Shown here: piece by piece, positions 8,601 to 21,800 of the stretch
Numbering within the stretch: the stretch's first letter is position 1
Layout of the letters: each line of letters opens with the position of its first letter
DNA from: Vesta saturnalis
Taxonomy: Eukaryota; Arthropoda; Insecta; Coleoptera; Lampyridae
DNA: 64,000 nt
Direction of reading: 5' to 3'
Assembly (NCBI GenBank): GCA_036346205.1
Contig: JARFJB010001355.1
Coordinates: 151,501 to 215,500, forward strand
The notes under the pieces: generated by a model
Database searches by the model: none
Seen by the model: only the letters and a program-made list of their open reading frames with translations
What the model was told of the DNA's origin: nothing
Made by a program: the position numbers and the translations under genes

Positions 8601-11593
8601 GTATAATTACCCTAATAAGATATTATTATTAAAATTATCGATCCTATTGTTTTAAAATGGTCATATGCTATTGGGTACGTTCGGATGATCCTTTACCTAC
8701 ACGAGAAATTTATTTATACGTTGTATTTCTAATAAGGAGGTTCTTGTAAGACAGCAGTTGTGTTAAGGATTGATCTTGCGCGGGAGAATTTGAATGACAG
8801 TAAAATTTAATTATAGAACACTTATTTTTATTGTAAATGTCATAATTAAAAAATCCTCAGTGAGTTATAAAAAAAATTACTGATATTCAGGTTATTCTCT
8901 AATGAAACAACAATTTTGTATTAAGTTAATTAATTACATAACAGTTATTACAATATTGTCTTCTAAAACGAATATTAAAACATAGTTTACCTGCACTGAT
9001 TTCATTGAAATATGTTTCATATCCATCCGACCGTTAAAATGTTGTATGCCTTAATATTTTTTTAAAGAAACTTGTTACGTATAAATTAGATGCGTTTTAT
9101 AACTGTAATTAAAAATCTGTACAAGTAAATAAATAAAAGGTTAACAGCACACATCAGTTCTGTACTTACAGAGCATTTTTGAGGGACTGGTTTACGAGTG
9201 ATAGTCACTGCTTTGTGTTGCTCGTCTATATGTAACTGGTTCTCTATCAGTAAAAGTAATTTTTTCAAAGCGATTTGGAAAATATTCATATACATACGGA
9301 CACACAAATTGTTTATTGAAACACACTCATTAACAGTTATAAAAAACCTCATTAAGAGTTTGGAATGTAATAATTACATGTGCAACATACGGTTTTAAAT
9401 TGACCATGTATTTTCCCATATTATTTTTTATTAGAGTTTTTAAATTTTTATTACCATGATTGTTATTAAAATTATCACATTTCTATTAATGATCATTTTG
9501 ATATAAAAAGGGATGCCTAAAATTTACCATTGCATTTTCAATTTTGGTAAAACATAATTTCGTTTTGAGGAAACGACCTTCAAAACAATAAATCAATCAA
9601 ACCAGATACATAAGAATGTTTTAATTATATCATTTAAATAGCGAAATAAATAAATTCAAGATGTACCTGAAAATGACTTCTATCAAAAAAAAGATTGTGT
9701 CTTTTTAAAAAACCTTAGATTTTTATAAAACAAGACCGAACGTCCTAGTCGTTATTGAAAATGCTCAACCACCCATGTACAGTATACATTGCAATAACTA
9801 ACAAATATAATTCAACTCATTACTTTAAAAATAAATGTGTAATTAAGAGCTGGTTGGTATACATCAGAATGTTATTTGCAATTTAAATGCGCGTTGAATA
9901 AGCGGTCTTGGCTGCAAGTTCCTAGAAACTGTATGTAGTTTTGAAAATATACAGCTACGTGAAACCATGATCAATCTCTATTACATAAAAACGTTTGTTA
10001 GCTCATACACAACTAGCTGGCGCTACAAACAAGCTCAAACTTCCAGCCAAGCGGACACAACAGACGTGAGAGACGAAAGGGACAAGAGAAATGCGGGGAT
10101 GGGAGAGACGAAAGCCACGTTTAATTTCCAACGCTTTTGTTTTTGTGTTAAATCCAATAAGATTGATTGATAGAAACTAGCTTCTTAAATATACAAATTA
10201 TAAACAAACCCGAAAGTCCATTCCGAAAACAGGATTATTATTAAAAAAATTGAAAGAAAACTTAGCGTTTAAAAAATATATTTAAAACAATACATCATTT
10301 ATTTATTTAATTTAATTACATTGTTATCAGTCTTCTTCTTTTTTCGACTGTAATTCGTCACTATCATCATGGTCTGCTTCATCTAAAGAAGCAGCTTCAT
10401 ATGGGAGCACTACTTCATTTGCCAAATAATTGTTATCTGCTCTAAAATACAATATGTAACGACAAAAATGAATTGCGATAAGTGAGCAATTGTTTGGCAA
10501 TTTGTTACGATTTTTGTAATTAATTGTTGCAACTGCCATATAAAAGATTTTTTATAAGAAATTTTTGATAAAATCGATATTAAAAGCGTTGCAAACGAAT
10601 GGATCTTACACAGGCCATCTTCTGGGTAAGTAGGTACTTATACATTTGAACTAGGGATTATTGCAAAAATATTTTTTGTTTTCACAAGGAAGACCAACAG
10701 ATCGAACTCTAAAAAGAAAAAGAAATTTTACTTTATTTGTCGACCTAAGAAAATCGGCTTATTTAAAAAAAACAACTTAGATTGTATTTATCAATATTGT
10801 TGGGTTTTTCCTGCGAATTGATAGACACAACTTTGATTTTGCTCCTCTTCTGTAATCCATAATTATTAACACTAACGGATTAAATCCACGCAATTCGATA
10901 AATAAAGTATAACAACAAAGTACGCTTGCGAAATGTCTACCGGGCCCGCAGCAGAATACGTACGGTTCGAATCGGGCAGAAATTGCATCGGCAGGGATGC
11001 GCCAGTCTCCGCCTCCTTACGTAATCCTCTCAAACTGACCCCGAGGCTCTGCCCTAGCCGTATGCAGAAAACGGACTCTTAATACATAGTGCTAATATAA
11101 CACAAGGCTTTTATTATTCTATCTGTATATCTAAATATATCATTATTTATCCAAATATTGTTTTACTTATCTAGTGATAATGTAGTACAAGAGTGTTATT
11201 ATTTGTCAGTATTATACAAGTAATAAACTGAATTCGTAATTACCTATTGATTATGTCACTAGGCATGTACTATTGGTGGAAATGGCTGGTAGCAGCATGG
11301 AAAGTTGAAGTTGCAATTAAATAATGGTTGGTTGGGCAGAAAGGGTCGATTCCCACGGGTCTAGCTTTCACAAACCAGTTTGCCAACGGAGTTAGCATTT
11401 AAAATCTAAAAAATATTTTATTTAGCTATTTATTGAAATCTCAAAAAACAACAGGTCCAATTACAGTTTACGGTACAAGTTCTACTTCTATCTATAACTG
11501 TATATAACATTATAATTCAAATTGGGAAATTTCATAACAATACGATATAAATGAACAATATTTGTTTTTAATTTAACAACAACATTGAATATT
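8601..11593. other. Noncoding AT-rich DNA, little recognisable
   Basis: One degenerate GGGCCC-family unit lies at 8728-8800. The remainder is AT-rich, with short open frames that have no supporting motif. A GC-rich island at 10930-11080 contains GGTTCGAATC and ends with an imperfect inverted match (CGTACGG-GGGCAG against CTGCCC-GCCGTATG). I could not assign it. No gene is supported. Confidence 0.5.
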
Positions 11594-13559
11594 GTTACGG
11601 TCGAAAATGGCGCTAGAACAGGAATGAGAGATAAAAATGGTGCCGGTAGCTCAGTGGTTAAATAAATGTACAGCGGGAAAACGTCATGAACTAAATCTTA
11701 AGGTAATGGCCTAACGGGAAACCATAAAGTTCACTCGAAAAGAAAACACTACCTAAAACTCTGATCCAAAAAATTTCTGTTCAAAGTTCACTTAAACTTA
11801 ATAAAATACCAAGCTTCGTTTAAAATCCGCCAAATGGCGATAATAAACCACAAAACTCATTATACATTTCGATAAACTTCATTGTAACATTACTGGATCA
11901 AATAAACAAAATGACTGGTCAGTACAGTAATTAATCTTTCAATTTAAAAATGAATATACGTCACAATAAAATAAACAAACGGGATCAAGTATTTATGGTT
12001 GTCCTATAATTTAATAAACGTCAAAATAGGGGTCATAAACTCTAAATGCGAAAAAGTCATAGCTACGCACCCAAACAAATAAAACAAACTTGCTTACCTT
12101 TAATCGTAAACCAGGTAAAACGGTGAAGTCACAGTAGGTACGTCGATTCCTGTAAATCTTCGAAATATTTGCGAATACTGCAAAACAAAACACTGACGTG
12201 CAAATAAATCAGTTGATCGGTTAACGATCTGATTTACTCTAATTTGCGTTACGCTAAAATTTCAAAAGGTCTTTAAAATGAACCTATATCACCAACATTC
12301 AAAATAAATGAATTACCTAATGAAGAAATCTTTCTCGTACTAAAATATTGAAAAGCACTCGAACATCGTTACTTTTAAAATTGCAAGAATCCAAAGTTCT
12401 CATGAAATAAATAAGTTATTCGGTAACTTGAATGTAAATAAAATACGTAATCTTTTAAATTTTGATCAAACGTAAATACTACGTTGTGAGACAGGATTGA
12501 GTTAAAGTAATAATACACAAACTTATAAACACTATTCATATATTGACAAAACAAAAAGAATGAAAATAAACAATCAGCGTGCTAAAAATATCAACAATTA
12601 CGTTAAATCTATTGTTTGAATTGGAATATCGCTTGCCAGTTCAATTCCCACAACCTTATGTTGTAAATATTTTCATTTTAAAAAACACTTTTGTGAATAT
12701 TACTGACGTCGAACATTTAAAATTTAACAACTTCATAATGCGTAATTTTATATAGCGTAATCAGAATAAAACAAGCAACGCACAATATACATACATAGGT
12801 ACGCGGGTTAATACACTTTATACAACTAAATAAACGTCTGAAGCACTACTGAACAAAATAACCAACAAGCATATTTATCCGCCTAAATAGATATAAATAA
12901 ACACTTTATTAAAACCACAAAACAAAAATATAAACACAGAAAAATAGTTACGGTAACGGCAGTTGACCCTTTCGGAATTTTATTGATGAAAATCAATCTC
13001 CTCAATTCTTAAATTAAATTTACACACACTTCACTAATCAATCCAAAAATCTGGACCATCAATAACCTTAAACACTAGGTCCTTTTTCGCGGAATGCCTA
13101 AAACTGTCACTTCTGATTAACGATATGACCTCTAATCGTTATCAGTTTCAGGCGGGCGGGCTATTGTAACTGACCCACTCCCTTGTTTATTGTTAAATTG
13201 ATCTTTTTCTCTTTTTTTAATTGAAATGGACGTTAATTAATTTTTTATATGCCTCGACTAATACTCGGTGCAATGAGAAAATGTTTTACTCTGCTCTGGG
13301 GTGATTTTAATGCATTTATGATAACAATAAAACCTTAATATATATTTATTCAAAACAACAGGCCTTTTTAATTATTAATCATTAAACAAAATATATGCAT
13401 AAACCTGCCTAAACTCACGATATCCTTTCTTCACTTAAGCCAATGCGCCGTACAACAGTGTGTATTGTTTCCTCGACGTAATCCTTGGCTTCCAATAACA
13501 AAATCCAGTTGATACTACAAAAGCTAGGCGAATTAACGACAAAAGCTTATTGTAGCAAA
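11594..13559. other. Unidentified long noncoding sequence starting TGTTACGGTC
   Basis: It begins with TGTTACGGTCGAAAATGG, which resembles the tip TGTTACGGTATAAATGG at 27374. It carries an isolated TAGCTCAGTGG (11647-11657), a perfect match to a tRNA A box, without a B box at the right distance. The rest is A-rich with AAACAAAATAAACA-like runs and no coding signal. It may be part of the same terminal-repeat family as 27374-29652; this rests on the tip only. Confidence 0.35.
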
Positions 13560-13561
13560 TA

Positions 13562-14090
13562 CAGGGTGTTCCAGTTTTTTGTGGCAGGACTTTAATAGTC
13601 GATAGAGCTTTCAAAATTAAGACAACAAGTTCATATAAACATAGGTTGCCAAACGCTTAGTTTTGGAAATACAGGGTTTCAAAGTTTTCATTTTTTTTTC
13701 AGTTCTTTTAATTTATCTTCAAAACTATTTAAAATAATAAATCCAAATTTAGTACACATATTACATTCCTTAAACTTAATATTAAGAGTAGTTTAACGTT
13801 TATCAATATCTACAGAGTGGTACATTTTCTGGGGTGGTACACCCTTTATCCTCCCCACCGAACTTTTTCATGCGACGCCTCTAACTCTTAAAAACCATTT
13901 CCCATTTGATTTAGGAACTTTTTTGTCTTCTGCTTTTTTTTCGAAAAATGCATAGTTTTTGAGATAAATTAGCTGTAATCCATGAACAACTTCCAAATGG
14001 TAAGTAAAGAACGTCTGATGCTCCCGCAAAAGATAGTGTGCCATGAAAATAGCAATAAAAAAAAAGAATCAAATTATGTCAAATCTCACG
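13562..14090 (+). repeat. Left inverted repeat of the mariner element
   Basis: Pairs with 15468-15816. Matching blocks include CATAGGTTGCCAAACGCTTA and AAAAATGCATAGTTTTTGAG. Bases ~13700-13905 have no partner on the right. Confidence 0.9.
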
Positions 14091-14183
14091 AATTATTTTA
14101 AATACGATTTGTGCATAAGAAAGAATGTAATTTATTTACATATTTTATTGTGTTAATTTTTATTGCAAAAGTGATCTTTTAAA

Positions 14184-15215
14184 ATGCCATTTTTGTTTTC
14201 TAATCAAGATATAGCGGATATCCATTTTATTTATGGCTGTGTATATAGGCGAAAATTTCCTTTTAGAAAACATCCGCATCCTTCAGTATTTGTAAGAGTT
14301 CACCAACTAATTATAAGTCAGGGGTTAAATAATGTGCATGGTCGTCAAAATAATAAACATAGGCAGCAAAGAAATATTGCACGACGAATTTTGCGTGAAT
14401 TCGACAGAGATCCCACAACTAGCATTAGAAGAGTATCCGTAGCTTTAGGTGGAGTCTCAAATACTACTATTCACCGAACATTAAGACGGGATCACCGATA
14501 TCCTTACCATCTACAACCTGTTCAAGGACTATAACCAGGGGATGCAGAACGTAGAGTTGCGTATTGTCGATGGATTCTTGCTGAAAATAATAACAATCCA
14601 GGTTTTTTAAATAATGTTTTATGACCGATGAATCCTGCTTCACTCGCCGTGGTGTGGTAAATTTTCACCAGCACGTTTGGGCACATGAAAATCCACATGT
14701 AGTTCGCCCGAGATATTTCCAACAAGAATTTAGTGTGAACGTCTGGATAGGCATTTACACTAATCACCTGTTTGGGCCCTACCACCTCGGATGAATGCTG
14801 CGGCTTTCTTGGAATTCTTAGAGAATGAATTCTCTTAGGGAATATGTGGAAACATATTCCGTTAAATTTACGAAGAACGGCTTGGTTCCAGCTTGATGGT
14901 TGTCCAGCTCATTATAGCACAATCGTTAGAAACTGGCTGAACAAACATTATCCAGGAAGATGGATCGGTCGTGCAGGCCCAGTTCCCTGGCCGCCAAGGT
15001 CTCCAGACCTAAATCCCTTAGATTTGTTTGTGTGGGGGTATTTAAAAGAAAGGGTGTATGCAACTCCTGCGACAACAAGAGATGAACTCATTAATAGGAT
15101 TAGGGATGCGTGTAATGAAATAAGACAATTTTTAGTTAATATTCCACGTGCAATTATTCGGCGGTGTGAATTACGTATTCAACAAAATGGTTCACATTTT
15201 GAACAGTTTCTTTAA
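14184..15215 (+). pseudogene. mariner-type transposase, frame-broken
   Basis: The first frame (14184-14534) starts FSNQDIADIHFIYG and ends YPYHLQPVQGL at a stop. It covers the N-terminal DNA-binding half, including a helix-turn-helix region (SIRRVSVALGGVSNTTIHRT). The next part reads AERRVAYCRWILAENNNNPG, then after a frameshift FMTDESCFTRRGVVNFHQHV (first aspartate) and FSVNVWIGI. A second frame (14844-15215) carries FQLDGCPAHYSTIVRNWL (second aspartate), PPRSPDLNPLDLFVWGYLK (third aspartate) and ends GSHFEQFL. I count 36 residues between the second and third aspartates. All catalytic residues survive; at least one stop and two frame changes do not allow a full protein. Confidence 0.92.
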
Positions 15216-15467
15216 ATTTATTTATTATTACGATAGCGTTTTTGTTTTGTTGTTATAGGTTAAGTTTATTTGTTTAGTTTATTTATTTAGTTCGTTTCGT
15301 TCTTGTTAAAATCTTAAATAGAAATTCTTTCCAATTTTTTCCAATAAATACGTATTTTTTTAATATCTATTTTGTTGTTTTACTTTTATTTTCCTTTATT
15401 TAATTCAACTGAAAATTTAACAAAAAATCAGTGGAGTACTACTTTTTATTAAGAGACAAAAAAAAAA

Positions 15468-15816
15468 CGTGAGAATTGACATAATTTGATTCTTTTTTTT
15501 TATTGTTCTTTTCACGGCACACTATTTTTTGCGGGAGCATCAGACGTTCTTTACTTACCATTTGGAAGCTGTTCATGGATTGCAGCTAATTTATCTCAAA
15601 AACTATGCATTTTTCGAAAAAAAAAGCAGAAGACAAAAAAGTTCCTAAATCAAATGGGCAATCTAGAAAAAAAGAACTGAAAAAAAATTAAAACTTTGAA
15701 ACCCTGTATCTCCAAAACTAAGTGTTTGGAAACCTATGTTTATATGAACTTTTTGTCTTAATTTTGGAAGCTCTATCGACTATTAAAGTCCTGTTACAAA
15801 AAACTGGAACACCCTG
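15468..15816 (-). repeat. Right inverted repeat of the mariner element
   Basis: Inverted copy of 13562-14090 with an internal deletion next to AAATGGGCAATCTAG (~15655). The outer 130 bp and inner 190 bp both match well. Confidence 0.9.
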
Positions 15817-18800
15817 TATAGATTACAGTTTACTTCTCCAGGAAAAACAGCATTCACTAGTATAAATAATGCACTTACGAATTTTGATAAATTTAATATT
15901 TTACAGCGTTTTAGTTCACTGTAACATGTTAATAGATGTTAGTTATACTAAATTGAAATAAAATTAAATTTCTATGCTCATTCACAAGGCGTTAGAGCCG
16001 GGGTGAACGAGTCTTAAAAAATTCCAAAAAAGGGTAACCGTAAACTTTACATAACACCTCGGTAATACGTAAATAGTTCAATTCGCCTAACAACCATCTC
16101 GCATACACACGGCCAAGCGCGTAACAAACTTGAGTCTTCTTCTACATATCAACCAAGACTGACTAATCATTCCTTCAGTTTCGGCCACATTGAATCTCAC
16201 GTCAAATAATCAATCATACAAACTCATTACTAAATTGTAAACGCGGTAAAAACGTGATGGATTTTCGGAAGCCAAAAGGAAGATTACGTCACATCATTAA
16301 ACTGTATTCTCCCAACATTTCAAGCGTATTATCAATGTAACCTGATATTTTCCGTCATCTATAAACTTTGGATAATCGACCCTAAATCAAGGTACATAAA
16401 GATCAACCTCTTTGTCTTTCAAAATACATTCTATCAACCAGAATAGCGACAATCTGTCGCCAATGACTTAAATTTGCAAACTACGTTTAATACAATGTAA
16501 TATTTTAATACTAAATAAAATTTTCCAAGACGTAATTTAACTCATTCAACCGTAATTAACGATAATCAAAAATAATAGGAATAACCACTATATTACAAAA
16601 ACCAGTAAATTCCTAAAAGTCTCTTACTAAAGCATACATCTTAACGTGTGTAAAGAAAACATAATTTTAAACTTCGATCTATTAATGACAAACAAACCAA
16701 AAAAAAAACTATACCCTGTTCACAAAAGAGTAATCAATTCTATTTTAATTTGTAAAAAATCCAGATATCTTCAAACAAAGTGAAAATTAGTTATTAATTT
16801 GTAAGCTGCTTTTGCTTACTTTATATTTTAAGTTTAAGTTTAATTGCGAGGGTTCTAGCTCACATCGGTTTTTATACAATAAAAAGGAGAGTGGTTCGTT
16901 TGTTCGGTTGGTCACTTATTACCAGCTTCGTCCACACTGAACAATGAACTCAAAAGGGTTTTATATACATATTAGACATATTATCTAAAGTAGCCAAATA
17001 TTCACACAACGCTAACTTAAATATTTAAATAAGAATGCATTAAATAGAACACAACTAAAACAGATATTACAAGTAAATTAATCATCCACTAACCGGCCTA
17101 GGGACTGGAAGATTCTCCTAGGAGTCAACGACGTTAGGTAGGGGTGTGTAGGATTGACAGACAGCGTATCCCTCTCGTTGCATTTTCTGTGAAAATAGCA
17201 TTAACTGAGTGTTTACACACTTTAAAAGAATTGATCTTAATGCATGTATTGCAATAAAAAAAAGGAAATTTTATTTAGTTTAAAATATTCTAATATTTTA
17301 AAGTTCGGACCTGTCTGGTAGTTCCTAGCGAAATGCAAGTTATGCAGTTATGATAAAGGGATTTTAACGTTGGACTGGTGTTTGTGACGATAAGCAAACA
17401 AGGTGAACGATTTTTATATATCTGCTTTTCGGTCAGACAGAAAATCAATAATTTTAAAGGGACTCGCTTTACACTTATATTTTATAAAATAATTCGTATG
17501 CAACTTTTAGGTCTAACCTTTACGAATGGAAATTAAAGCCACACTAACCAATTTTTACAGGGGTTTATTAACTAACGGTGTTCCATCTATTTACAGTGTA
17601 ATGTTAATTACTGGGGATTAAAATTTCTAATTACGTTTAGTAATTCGTGGATATCTTAATAAAAAAAAGAATTGGTGGTGTATAGAATTATTGGCTTCTG
17701 TAAAAGTAAATATGAATAGTCTCGTATTGAGAATACTTGGTCACTTGTGTACGCTCTGTGACGGTAGGAGCTACCTGGGGTACCGATAACTGGGGGCGGC
17801 GAAAATAATAATAGGGTATTCAAACCTCCAGGAACTTTCAGTTTCAGGATTGTTTATCAGATACAGGATAAACCAAACGTTTTACAGGTACGGTGTTATT
17901 GAAGAAGCATTACTTCTTTAATTCTGGGTTATCGCGACTTGTGATTTGGATCGGATTCAGGACTTCTTCGGTAAAGTGTAATGGTTATCTCGCGATGAGC
18001 GAGCGGGTATTAAAGCGGAAGCAGGACTTCTAATAAGCAGTATTCTTCAAAAGGAACTCATTTTAAGCGATTAATTACGTTAAGTAAAATTGAAATGAAA
18101 TACTCACTGTTTTACGTAATGTTTTCGTAATTTACGAAGCTGGGCGACCGAAATATGGTCTGATTGCGGGCGGCGTGTCGCTTAAACCTAATATTCAGAA
18201 CGTGAACGAAACGGGTATTGCAATCGTTCAAGACTCAAACAAAATTCAGCAGCAAAAGGGCAAAACAGAATTGAAAGATGGCAAATTACTACAGTTATTC
18301 ATTCATTCAATAATCCTGTTCCCTTTGTTTTATTTACGACAGACAACGAATGTCACCTCTTCTGGAAGGGAATACACCACTTGGATCTCTTTAAAAATGT
18401 TCCAAAACCGGCTGGACTAACGAGGAAATATTTATTCAGTGGCCCCAACATTCTAAAAAATTCGTTAACCAGTCTGAAAATGGACCATGTGTTTTATGAA
18501 TGCGCTCAATGTTTACCTTTATGTAACCAATTTTTTTCTTTTTGGTTGGTTTCTTGGTCTAAACCATATAATTACTACCTAGAGTTGAAATACTTTCAGA
18601 ACAGTGCGCACAAACCAATATTGGTCTTAATTGGACAATTTGCCGTCGCGTGCGCAATTCATAGGCGTAGAAATTTTAAGTAGTTTATTTACATTTTGGT
18701 GCACTCTTGAGTTATAGGTTATATTTTTGACTTTTACATTTTCTTTTAATAAACAGTTCTTTTCAGAGCTCTTTTTGACCCTTCGTGTATATTTTGGTAA

Positions 18801-18868
18801 GTTTGCAATATCTGTGCTTTAAGCGTAATTTACAAGTATGTTTTTTGTCTTTTTATAGTCACCAAACA
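15817..18868. other. Noncoding AT-rich DNA, nothing recognised
   Basis: About 3 kb without a supported gene. Open frames at 18175-18683 show no family motif and overlap each other. A splice-acceptor-like TTTTTATAG lies at 18852-18860, just before the start codon of the transposase gene at 18869, so a 5' noncoding exon may lie somewhere in this interval. Confidence 0.4.
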
Positions 18869-21800
18869 ATGGCAAACAAATCAAAACAGATCGGCGTTCG
18901 TGGAAAGATTCTGCATAGTCAGCTCGAGAAATTGTTGCAAGCGTCATAGAATCCATGACAAAAGAAGCCAGGGAGGGAGTGACAATCCCTTTGTCAAACT
19001 TTAAGGAGAGAATTTTAGCTACTACGAAGATAGGTGAATTCACTTATCGTAAAGTTATATCAGATATGAAGGAAATTTCCCAAGGCAAAGCAACAAAGTT
19101 TTCTTCACATAGAAAAAATAAAAACAGACCAAACCCTAAAAGTAATTTGTATCAGGGGGAATTGGAGCAGATAAAATCGACTATACATAATTTTTTTGTT
19201 ATTGAAAAGAGAGTGCCTACGTTAAAAGGTAATGAAACAATTTTTACATGGTAAATATAATTACATTTAAATTAACAGTGTAAAGAACCAGCGTCCTTTA
19301 CGTATGCTTTTTAGAATAAATTATTCGCGGACCATCCTATATCTCATATTTCAAAAGTTTACGCGATATTACACCACAAATAATTCCTTAATCACCGCTG
19401 ACGTGTGTTTCTAAAAACCAGTAAGTTTTTGCACGTCAGGACAATTGCAACCAATCCCATAACGGCACCCCCCGCACGGTAGCCGCGAAGCTGCCCACCG
19501 ATGCACCTTTATAAACCCGCGACGCGCTGCTCTCGGGGATCTCTCAGGGGATCTCTCCGCCTGCCCGATCGTGACCGAGACCGCTGCGTCGTTCCAGATA
19601 TCCAGTAGCCGCCGCACCCATTGCTTCGTGTAAGCACCGACCTGCTAATCGCTGTAGAGGAGTCCATCGCGACCGTGTGATAACGCGCACCACCTCGCGC
19701 CGGGCTACCTAAAGTTTAATCCCGCACTGCAATTGATAGACACGTAAGTTGTAGAGTTATAATATTTAACAATATACAATCAAACACTACAGAACGTAAA
19801 TAACGACGGGCTTAGTCTCCAGGAGTTATAACGTTATCAGTACACAAACACATACATACAGAGCGTAACGAAGGGGTAACCCCCACGTCGCCTGACACAG
19901 TACACCTAGAGAAAGAGTGCCACGAAGGGGTAACCCCCACGTCGCTCGCAAACACTTGAGGGTGAAGGTTTGATACAGGGCTGTAAAGACCTACGACCTT
20001 TTTGTTCTTAGTTCACCAGGTTAGATAGGCTATTGCCTTACGTCTCCTGATTATCACTAAGACCCCGCTTAATACCCCTACATACAATACATACAGACAA
20101 ACACAATAACCACACACAGTGTCTTTAATCGCAGGAGGATATATAAAGAAACTTGTTGCATAAAATTGTATTCCGAATAACCATCGCGAAACACCTAGTG
20201 CAAGACCATTCTTAATTGAATTAAGAATATACGCCGGAAATTAAAACCGCAGATAATATGTAAATTATCCAATATTTACCGATAGTTAATGATATAAATC
20301 CGACCGCGTGTATATTACGATGTGCCTTAAAAATCAGTAAATTCGTTTTATTGTAACATTGTAGTATAGCGAGTATTTCGTTTACGTTATAATTTGTATA
20401 TAATTAAATTTAGTTACGCCGTTAAGACGTAATCCTGTTGCTTAAATAATCTAAACGCGTTCTCAAGCCGATTATAATCAAATAAAAATAGTCCAGAGAT
20501 CTCGCATTTGCATACGCGAATCTCGCGCGTGTATTGCTTCATTGGAGTACGACATACCAGCTTCAGCGCTCCAGAGTTACTGAAGAATAATAATTATGCT
20601 ATGCGCATAAGCCGAGAACGTTATTGATTTTCTACGTCCCCGAAACGATTCGAGTTCGTTGAACTGGCGCCGTCGACCAAAACGGTATTGGGGCAACCAT
20701 AACAGCTTCTGTAAATACAGGACCGTAATATAAATATTACATACTAGGTAGGGAGTAGATTAAGATAATATCTCTGTTCACAGAAACGACTACGCACCCA
20801 GTAAACAGCCGCCCCCAGGAGAAGGAGTGTGAGGAGCCGCCAGGACCAAAACGCAAATACATTTTAGTTGTTATTTATCCTTTATTTTGTTAAATTATAA
20901 AAAAATATACATTTTAAACCGCTTAAGCATAATTATTTAAGGTGACAGTGTTAAACCTACCAAATAGTACGAACCACACCCCGTTTATAATAAATTATAA
21001 ACACGACTGAGCAAAGCCGAGGCAAACTAAAAACCGCGCTGGGTTACCACCCAGAAAGGGGCATAACATATAAACAAAGCAAAAAGAGTTGTTACAACAG
21101 GTATCCACAATAAAATTCTGCAAAGGGGTATTGATTTTAAAGGTGGACTTTCAACTATGGGAAATATTATTAAAAAATTGGGTTTTCGGTATGTCATATA
21201 ACTATTTGTGACATTCACTCATATTAACTTATTGCATAAATTTGTAGATGGTGCAACACTGTTGATAAAAGGAAGGTTCTGATGGAATCATATGACATAC
21301 GCTTAAAGCGTATCCGCGTCAACTGCAGCAATGCATTCAAGATAAGAGACCAATTATTTTTACAGATGAGTCCTATATCAACAGTTGTCATACAAACCCA
21401 AAAAATTGGACAGATAATTCTACTCTGGGTTTTAAAAAACCTATTGGCAAAGGTCCACGTGTTAATAATGCACTACTTATGTTCAAATCAGGTACGAGAT
21501 CATTATCATAATTGTACTCTAAAACTAAATCTTATTAATTATAGGAAGTACATCAGGAGATTACCACAACGATATGAACCATACAAATTTTATGCAGTGG
21601 GTACAGAAGCAGCTATTGCCGAATATACCAAAGCGAGCTGCACTTGTCATCGATAATGCATCATATCGCAATATGGTAATAAATAAAGATACAACATCCA
21701 TGACCAAAAAGGACGATATGATTATGTGGCTTCGTCAACATTCAATTATGTATGATCCTCTTTCAACAAAACCTGTGTTGTATGCAATAATCAAGGAGCA

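Larger units (their letters stand above)
13562..15816 (+). mobile_element. mariner-type transposon, full length, long inverted repeats
   Basis: The tips read CAGGGTGTTCCAGTTTTTTG (13562) and its inverse (15797-15816), each flanked by TA (13560-13561 and 15817-15818), the standard mariner target duplication. The inverted repeats extend 529 bp on the left and 349 bp on the right, because about 190 bp present on the left is deleted on the right. A transposase gene on the plus strand fills the centre. All structural parts are present, but the gene has stops and frameshifts, so the copy is probably immobile on its own. Confidence 0.95.

Noticed and set aside
9086..9398. Overlapping frames on both strands
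   Set aside because: Low-complexity AT-rich translations without motifs.
10327..10539. 70-residue minus-strand frame with an acidic end (SLDEADHDDSDELQSKKEED)
   Set aside because: It vaguely resembles the end of a transposase, but no family block could be named and the neighbouring DNA is noncoding.
10965..10980. GGTTCGAATC as a tRNA B box
   Set aside because: No A box at the correct distance upstream and no acceptor stem; not a tRNA gene.
11320..11375. GGGTCGATTCCCAC as a T arm
   Set aside because: The rest of a cloverleaf could not be folded around it.
18175..18683. Two overlapping plus-strand frames of 81 and 100 residues
   Set aside because: No recognisable domain, no splice or start context, and they overlap in different frames.
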